A DNA stretch of 28,251 nt from CAYYGL01 sp964471235 (GTDB lineage: Bacteria > Calditrichota > Calditrichia > RBG-13-44-9 > J075). The notes beneath the pieces were generated by a model. That model did not search any database and had not been told where the DNA came from. It saw only the letters and a list, made by a program, of their open reading frames with translations. This document shows, one piece after another, positions 23,503-28,251 of the stretch; positions within the stretch are counted from its first letter, which is position 1; every line of letters begins with the position of its first letter. Made by a program: the position numbers and the translations under genes. The DNA lies in contig CAYYGL010000048.1 in NCBI GenBank assembly GCA_964471235.1, positions 1-28,251 on the forward strand. The letters are read 5' to 3'.

Positions 23503-25425
23503 ATGGCACAAAAAGTAATTGGAATTGACCTTGGCACCACAAATTCGGTCGTGGCAGTGATGGAAGGTGGGGAACCGGTAGTAATTCCCAATGCCGAGGG
23601 GGGACGTACCACACCCTCAATCGTTGCATTTACGAACTCCGGTGAAATTTTAGTGGGTGCGCCGGCAAAACGCCAGATGATAACCAACCCCGAAAATACC
23701 ATCTACTCCATTAAGCGGTTTATGGGACGCCGCAAAGGCGAAGTGGCGGAAGAAATCAGCATGGTGCCCTATCAGGTAATTGACGGCGTCAATGGACTGG
23801 CTGTGGTAAAAGTAGGGGATAAGGAATACACGCCGCAGGAAATTTCGGCGATGATTCTTCAAAAAATGAAGCAAACGGCAGAGGATTACCTGGGCGACAA
23901 GGTAACCCAGGCGGTGATTACCGTGCCGGCTTATTTTAATGACAGCCAGCGAAAAGCCACCAAGGAAGCCGGCGAGATTGCCGGTTTGGAAGTGCTGCGT
24001 ATCATTAATGAACCGACGGCAGCATCTCTGGCTTATGGATTGGACAAAAAGCACAATCAAAAAATTGCCGTGTATGACCTGGGTGGCGGTACATTTGATA
24101 TCTCCATCCTGGAAATCGGTGACGGGGTATTCGAAGTAAAATCCACCAATGGGGATACTCACCTGGGGGGCGACAACTTTGACCAGCGTATCGTGGATTG
24201 GATTGCAGACGAATTTAAGAAAGAAAATGGAATTGATTTACGAAAAGACCCGATGGCATTGCAACGCCTGCGCGAGGCAGCCGAAAAAGCAAAGATTGAA
24301 CTCAGCAGCACCTTGCAAACCGATATCAATCTTCCGTTCATTACGGCCGATGCTTCCGGTCCCAAACACTTACAAATGACCCTTACCCGTTCGAAATTTG
24401 AACAACTGGTTGAAGATTTAATTCAGAAAACGGTTGATCCCTGCAAGATGGCAATGCAGGACGCCGGTTTAAAACCGAGCGATATCGATGAAGTTATCCT
24501 GGTCGGTGGGTCTACCCGAATCCCTCGGGTACAGGAATTGGTAACCGAGTTGTTCGGCAAAGAACCTCATAAGGGAATTAATCCTGATGAGGTTGTAGCG
24601 GTTGGCGCCGCCATTCAGGCGGGTGTACTGGCAGGGGAAGTAAAAGATGTGCTTCTGTTGGACGTCACCCCGCTTTCCCTGGGGATCGAAACGCTGGGGG
24701 GTGTGTTTACCAAGCTGATTGAGCGCAATACCACCATTCCGACCCGCAAGAGCGAAATTTTCACCACGGCGACGGATAATCAACCCTCGGTGGAAGTGCA
24801 CGTCCTGCAAGGGGAACGGGAATTCGCCCGGGATAACCGAACGTTAGGGCGCTTTATTCTGGATGGAATTCCGCCGGCACCCCGGGGAGTGCCCAAAATT
24901 GAGGTAACCTTTGATATTGATGCCAATGGCATTTTGAGTGTCTCTGCCAAAGACCTGGCGAGCGGCAAAGAACAAAAGATTCGAATTGAAGCCAGCAGCG
25001 GCTTGAACGAGCAGGAAATTGAGCGGATGGTTAAAGAAGCCAAAGAACATGCGGCTGAAGACCGGAAACGGCGTGAATTGGTAGATGCCAAGAATGTTGG
25101 CGACGGTTTGGTCTATCAAACCGAAAAGAATCTGAAGGAGTATGGGGATAAACTTCCGGCTGAAGCAAAGAATAAAATCGAGGCGGCTGTGAACCGGCTC
25201 AAAGAAGCGTTGAAGACGGATAACCTGGGTGAGATTCGGTCTGCGACCGATGCGTTGAATCAAATCTGGAATGAAGCTTCTGCCAATCTGTATCAACAAG
25301 CCGGGCCCCAGGGGGGTGCGGCGCCAGAAGCCGGACCTCAGGCAGCGGAAGGGCAGAAAAGCGATGAGACGGTCGAGGAAGCGGATTTTGAAGTAGTGGA
25401 TGATGACAACAAAGAAAAAAATTAA
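23503..25425 (+). CDS. dnaK: Chaperone DnaK (Hsp70)
   Basis: DnaK is an ATP-dependent chaperone acting with GrpE and a J-protein. It has 640 residues. All three Hsp70 signatures are present: IGIDLGTTNSVV, YDLGGGTFDISI and VILVGGSTRIPRVQ. The interdomain linker DVLLLDVTPLSLGIE, the substrate-binding domain and the helical lid follow, ending in an acidic EEADFEVVDDD tail of the usual type. AAAGGAGG is a strong ribosome-binding site. No CIRCE-type inverted repeat and no hrcA or dnaJ gene are seen nearby; grpE follows after a structured 126-base spacer. Confidence 0.98.
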   Translation: MAQKVIGIDLGTTNSVVAVMEGGEPVVIPNAEGGRTTPSIVAFTNSGEILVGAPAKRQMITNPENTIYSIKRFMGRRKGEVAEEISMVPYQVIDGVNGLAVVKVGDKEYTPQEISAMILQKMKQTAEDYLGDKVTQAVITVPAYFNDSQRKATKEAGEIAGLEVLRIINEPTAASLAYGLDKKHNQKIAVYDLGGGTFDISILEIGDGVFEVKSTNGDTHLGGDNFDQRIVDWIADEFKKENGIDLRKDPMALQRLREAAEKAKIELSSTLQTDINLPFITADASGPKHLQMTLTRSKFEQLVEDLIQKTVDPCKMAMQDAGLKPSDIDEVILVGGSTRIPRVQELVTELFGKEPHKGINPDEVVAVGAAIQAGVLAGEVKDVLLLDVTPLSLGIETLGGVFTKLIERNTTIPTRKSEIFTTATDNQPSVEVHVLQGEREFARDNRTLGRFILDGIPPAPRGVPKIEVTFDIDANGILSVSAKDLASGKEQKIRIEASSGLNEQEIERMVKEAKEHAAEDRKRRELVDAKNVGDGLVYQTEKNLKEYGDKLPAEAKNKIEAAVNRLKEALKTDNLGEIRSATDALNQIWNEASANLYQQAGPQGGAAPEAGPQAAEGQKSDETVEEADFEVVDDDNKEKN

Positions 25426-25433
25426 ATATTTGT

Positions 25434-25499
25434 CGGGCAGGATTGATACCGCAATTCTGCCCGGTCATACCAGGGTTGATTCGGGAGTCTGTTCTCCCG
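25434..25499 (+). repeat. Two consecutive hairpins in the dnaK-grpE spacer
   Basis: CGGGCAG (25434-25440) pairs with CTGCCCG (25457-25463), with ATTG/CAAT inside. CGGGAG (25482-25487) pairs with CTCCCG (25494-25499) around a six-base loop. Neither is followed by a T-tract. They may stabilise or partially attenuate the message between dnaK and grpE. Confidence 0.55.
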
Positions 25500-25551
25500 G
25501 AGACGTTCAATCTCGGTACATTAATGTTATGAGAAGGAGGTTGCGGCAATT

Positions 25552-26202
25552 ATGAAGCAAGTGAAAACCGATGATGAGAAGAAAGCAACGGAAGTGTTCA
25601 TAAATTCTGAAGAGAATGAAGAAATGAACCGGCAATCGGCAGAAGAACCACAAGCCGACATGCCCATACCGGAATCCGAAAATGGAAGTGAAGAAGCGGC
25701 AGCCGGGCAAGAAAGCGAAGAAGTATCTGAAAACATAGAGGCTATTATTTCCAAAATGAAAGAATTAGAAGAGCAAAATTTACGAATTCGGGCAGAGTTT
25801 GCCAATTTTAAGAGACGGGTTGAACGGGAACAGGGCGAGTTGGCAGACTACATCAAGAGCAAAATATTTCAAAAACTACTGCCGATTCTGGATGATTTTA
25901 AAATGATGATTGAAAAATCATCAACGGAGCATGATGAAACATCCATTCTGGAAGGCGCCAAAATGATTTATGAAAAATTTTCCCAGGTGCTGGAAAAAGA
26001 AGGATTAAAGAAGATTGAAGCACTGGGTGAAAAGTTTGATCCTCAACTCCATGACGCCCTGATGATGCAGCCGATAGAAGACAAAGAAAAACATGAACGA
26101 ATTGTTGAGGTTTACCAGGATGGGTATCAGCTCCATGATAAATTGATTCGACCGAGCAAAGTGGTCGTGGGCAAATATGACTCAACAGAAGAAAAAAAAT
26201 AA
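25552..26202 (+). CDS. grpE: Nucleotide exchange factor GrpE
   Basis: GrpE releases ADP from DnaK and also senses temperature through its long helices. It has 216 residues: a Glu-rich disordered N-terminus (~1-60), a long helix (EELEEQNLRIRAEFANFKRR) and a four-helix region (KLLPILDDFKMM). The C-terminal beta domain has the GrpE signature GEKFDPQLHDALM and GYQLHDKLIRPSKVVVG. AGAAGGAGG lies upstream of the ATG at 25552. The order dnaK-grpE is reversed from the common grpE-dnaK arrangement. Confidence 0.95.
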   Translation: MKQVKTDDEKKATEVFINSEENEEMNRQSAEEPQADMPIPESENGSEEAAAGQESEEVSENIEAIISKMKELEEQNLRIRAEFANFKRRVEREQGELADYIKSKIFQKLLPILDDFKMMIEKSSTEHDETSILEGAKMIYEKFSQVLEKEGLKKIEALGEKFDPQLHDALMMQPIEDKEKHERIVEVYQDGYQLHDKLIRPSKVVVGKYDSTEEKK

Positions 26203-26372
26203 CGCCCCCAGGTGTGGACCACTGTTTAAAAATTCCTGATGGTAGAATGAGTCCATTGAATAGCCCTTGTGTCGGAGGACAATATCACTGGATTCGCATT
26301 GGAATGAATTCCGAACCGGGAATTTTTCTGGATGAAAGTTTGTTATCGAAATCATTACCTCGGATTTAATTC

Positions 26373-26401
26373 AAAGGAAGGTTGACCGCCTTCCTTTTTT
26401 T
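26373..26401 (+). terminator. Intrinsic terminator after grpE
   Basis: AAAGGAAGG (26373-26381) and CCTTCCTTT (26389-26397) form a perfect 9-bp stem with a 7-base loop, inside and followed by a T-run. It lies 170 bases after the grpE stop. That stretch contains only a 40-codon frame without a ribosome-binding site. Confidence 0.85.
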
Positions 26402-26661
26402 GTTGCAGGTGCATGGTTGTTGATTTGAAACGGGTAGTAATCCAGAAGGCAAAAATGAAACTGTATGCGTTTTCTATATGAATTTTGGTTTAAAATCCCA
26501 TTAATACCGGGGATTGTTTAAAAAATATAAAAATAATTATTGATTCTTATAATTTTTTTTTAATATATTTTCATGCTTTAAAGAGCTTGGCATTTCCAAT
26601 CATTTGTGACATCGGTTAACATAAATGGGGTTTACTTTGCATAAATTCTGCAACTGATTTA
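26402..26661. other. AT-rich spacer upstream of csrA
   Basis: No gene is visible. The stretch ~26510-26580 is almost pure A/T with several A- and T-runs, which could bend DNA or act as an upstream activating element. TGGGG-N8-TTGCA (26626-26641) has sigma-54-like spacing but a poor -24 match. Confidence 0.4.
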
Positions 26662-26690
26662 TTGACATTGTGGGCGAAGTTCTTTAAATT
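26662..26690 (+). promoter_or_regulatory. Sigma-70-type promoter for csrA
   Basis: TTGACA (26662-26667), a 17-base spacer and TAAATT (26685-26690) form a near-consensus promoter. The predicted start near 26697 gives a ~24-base leader with AGAGGTAG before the ATG. Confidence 0.75.
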
Positions 26691-26720
26691 AATGAAATTT
26701 TAAGACAAGAGGTAGAGCTT

Positions 26721-26953
26721 ATGTTGGTGTTAACAAGGAGGTTAGGGGAGTCGATCAATATCGGGGATGAGATTAAAATAACGATTGTGGAAATTGACGG
26801 CAGACAGGTAAAGATTGGGGTCGAAGCTCCTCGGAATGTAACAGTCTTTCGGGAAGAAATTTATGAGCGCATTNNNNNNNNNNCGCCTCAGCAGATACTC
26901 TGAAAAAGGCTGCTAAGCTTTTTAAAAAAGATGATAAGTCCCAGGATAAATAA
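26721..26953 (+). CDS. csrA: Carbon storage regulator CsrA (interrupted by an assembly gap)
   Basis: CsrA is a small RNA-binding dimer that represses translation by binding GGA motifs in leaders. The N-terminal part reads LVLTRRLGESINIGD, then VKIGVEAPRNVTVFREEIYERI, and includes the RNA-contacting residues. Ten N (26874-26883) follow. After the gap, ASADTLKKAAKLFKKDDKSQDK ends at a TAA (26951-26953) and is a credible CsrA tail, but it lies in a different frame from the first half. The N-run is therefore not the true gap length; the real insert should be 2 mod 3 bases. It is annotated as one gene across the gap. The leader itself contains AGAGGTAG but no clear GGA hairpin for autoregulation. 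Confidence 0.88.
26874..26883. other. Assembly gap (10 N)
   Basis: Ten unknown bases interrupt csrA. Reading frames on the two sides disagree if ten is taken literally, so this is a placeholder gap. Confidence 0.99.
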
Positions 26954-27001
26954 ACCCTTCGTGTCCTGCCTTCCGACAAACAATTCTCTTTGACATCATC
27001 T

Positions 27002-27040
27002 CTCAAGTTTCCTTGTTTTATGGGAAACTTGAGTTTTTTT
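27002..27040 (+). terminator. Intrinsic terminator after csrA
   Basis: CTCAAGTTTCC (27002-27012) and GGAAACTTGAG (27023-27033) make a perfect 11-bp stem, followed directly by seven T. It ends the csrA transcript 49 bases after its stop. Confidence 0.93.
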
Positions 27041-27067
27041 AGCTACCGTTCTGCTTTGCAATAGTAA

Positions 27068-27096
27068 TTGTTTTCACGGTGAAAATTTTATAAACT
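27068..27096 (+). promoter_or_regulatory. Promoter with embedded perfect palindrome upstream of korA
   Basis: TTGTTT (27068-27073), 17 bases and TAAACT (27091-27096) form a moderate promoter. A perfect 7-1-7 palindrome, TTTTCAC-G-GTGAAAA (27071-27085), overlaps the -35 and fills the spacer, the classic position of a repressor operator. A CTGCAC/GTGCAG inverted repeat (27101-27106/27125-27130) follows at the predicted transcript start. The leader to 27280 also holds two copies of TTTGATAAAT (27154-27163 and 27169-27178). Confidence 0.5.
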
Positions 27097-27280
27097 TGAT
27101 CTGCACTTAGCAAACTTCCTTTTTGTGCAGAACGTTTCAGGAGCGTGAAAAGATTTGATAAATGAATTTTTGATAAATAACATTTTCGACAAGTGTTCAC
27201 CCCTTCAGATCGACAGGACAGGGAAACACGTCAGGAATTCCCTCCCCTTCTAAGAGGTGATGATATGTGGAGACAACCAG

Positions 27281-28251
27281 ATGAAATCAACTAAGCATGT
27301 AGAGAGGGTGACCATTCGGTTTGCCGGAGACTCCGGAGATGGGATGCAGTTGACGGGCAGCCAGTTTACCCGTGCCACGGCAATTGCCTTGAATGATTTG
27401 AGCACCCTGCCGGATTTTCCGGCGGAAATTCGGGCGCCCGCCGGTACCTTATACGGCGTCTCCGGGTTTCAAATTCAATTCGGAAGTGAACATGTTTATA
27501 CCCCGGGCGACCAGGCAGATGTGTTAGTTGCCATGAACCCGGCAGCCCTGAAAGCCAGTTTACGGTACCTGCGGAAAAACGGAATCGTCATTGTCAACAC
27601 AGATGCTTTTACGGAACGAAATTTACGGATGGCGCACTTTCAGGAAAACCCTCTGGAAAGCGGATATTTGAAAGGCTACCAGGTATTTCCGGTTGAGATG
27701 ACCCGATTAACTCTGGAGGCGTTAGCCGATATTGACCTGACGCATAAAGAAAAGGAACGCTGTAAAAATTTTTTCGCCCTGGGGATGGTCTACTGGATGT
27801 ATACCCGGCCAATTGAACCGACTATTGAATGGATTTCCCGCAAATTTGCCAGCAAGCCGATATGGGCGGATGCCAACATAAAAGCTCTGAAAGCAGGGCG
27901 CAATTTTGCCGATTCCACGGAAATATTTACAACTTCCTATACCGTTCCTTCTGCCGAAATCGAACCGGGTATTTACAGACAAATTAGTGGGAATGAAGCA
28001 TTGGGCTTAGGGCTAATTACGGCTGCGGAAAAGTCCGGACTCAAAATTTTTTACGGGAGTTATCCCATAACCCCGGCAAGCGATGTACTGCAATACATGG
28101 CGTTGCAAAAAAATTTCGGGGTCATCAGTTTTCAGGCGGAGGACGAAATCGCCGCCATTGGTTCCGCTCTCGGAGCATCCTTTGCCGGCTATATTGGTGT
28201 GACCGCGACCAGCGGACCCGGTCTGGCTTTAAAATCGGAATTCCTGGGGTT
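27281..28251 (+). CDS. korA: 2-oxoacid:ferredoxin oxidoreductase, alpha subunit with fused gamma domain (3' end missing)
   Basis: This subunit belongs to the enzyme that oxidatively decarboxylates a 2-oxoacid to acyl-CoA and reduces ferredoxin; the substrate is probably 2-oxoglutarate. The 323 codons in the window begin with a gamma-type domain (VTIRFAGDSGDGMQLTG, PAEIRAPAGT, VYTPGDQADVLVAMNP). They continue into the start of the alpha (PYR) domain: SGNEALGLGLITAA, YGSYPITPASD, ISFQAEDEIAAIGSALGAS, VTATSGPGLALKSE. This gamma-alpha fusion is typical of KorA-type proteins that pair with a separate KorB. GGAG (27269-27272) is 8 bases before the ATG. The frame runs off the right edge, so korB is not visible. 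Substrate choice cannot be read from this part. Confidence 0.88.
   Translation, partial: MKSTKHVERVTIRFAGDSGDGMQLTGSQFTRATAIALNDLSTLPDFPAEIRAPAGTLYGVSGFQIQFGSEHVYTPGDQADVLVAMNPAALKASLRYLRKNGIVIVNTDAFTERNLRMAHFQENPLESGYLKGYQVFPVEMTRLTLEALADIDLTHKEKERCKNFFALGMVYWMYTRPIEPTIEWISRKFASKPIWADANIKALKAGRNFADSTEIFTTSYTVPSAEIEPGIYRQISGNEALGLGLITAAEKSGLKIFYGSYPITPASDVLQYMALQKNFGVISFQAEDEIAAIGSALGASFAGYIGVTATSGPGLALKSEFLG

Noticed and set aside
26247..26369. 40-codon frame (MSPLNSPCVGG...) between grpE and its terminator
   Set aside because: There is no clear ribosome-binding site and no recognisable motif; it could be real, but the sequence alone does not support it.
26626..26641. Second sigma-54-like site before csrA
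   Set aside because: The -24 box matches only TGG, and an excellent sigma-70 promoter lies just downstream.

Overview
The window looks like a chromosomal segment from a draft (gapped) genome of a Gram-negative-type, rod-shaped, probably anaerobic or facultative bacterium. The basis is a full mreB/mreCD/PBP2/rodA elongasome, an Lgt plus a lipobox lipoprotein with a YbgF/CpoB-like TPR tail, a ferredoxin-dependent 2-oxoacid oxidoreductase, an archaeal-type phosphoglycerate mutase and a molybdopterin oxidoreductase. Base composition is moderate and the housekeeping proteins are well conserved. The mix, including a PyrR-type pyrimidine regulator outside an obvious Firmicute, would suit a Calditrichota/KSB1-like lineage of the FCB group. 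That placement is a guess from gene content and was not tested. No insertion sequence, phage gene, CRISPR array or rRNA was seen.

Layout, almost all on the + strand. 1-612: non-coding, with small hairpins. 613-4779: two consecutive hybrid sensor kinases (GAF-HK-receiver, then FHA-like-GAF-PAS-HK-receiver) with no DNA-binding partner in view. 4984-9014: ApgM phosphoglycerate mutase, a four-cysteine [4Fe-4S] molybdopterin oxidoreductase and a DUF1330 protein. 9038-9180: an unusually structured GC-rich non-coding segment with mutually exclusive helices. 9196-12481: a consensus promoter followed by tightly packed purN-purH-mreB. 12482-13094: a palindrome-rich, repeat-bearing spacer that separates mreB from the rest of the shape cluster. 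13095-18326: mreC-mreD-PBP2-rodA-lgt. 18334-19203: a TPR lipoprotein with its own promoter.

19349-22683: tRNA-Val(CAC), then a leader with a PyrR-binding-loop-like motif and a strong intrinsic terminator, then pyrR-pyrB-pyrC. This is a plausible PyrR-controlled attenuation operon. 22883-26401: a four-helix, ferritin-like small protein, dnaK and grpE, preceded by a sigma-54-like element and closed by a terminator. 26662-27040: csrA with a textbook promoter and terminator, its coding sequence broken by a 10-N assembly gap. 27068-28251: a promoter containing a perfect 7-1-7 palindrome, then the start of a korA-type gene that runs off the window.

The window is mainly core cell physiology: nucleotide synthesis, cell-wall elongation, chaperones and central carbon. 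The most interesting content is regulatory and non-coding: the structured element at 9038-9180, the pyr leader, the hairpin repeats after mreB, and the operator-like palindrome in front of korA. I did not find a defence system or an obviously new multi-gene system.
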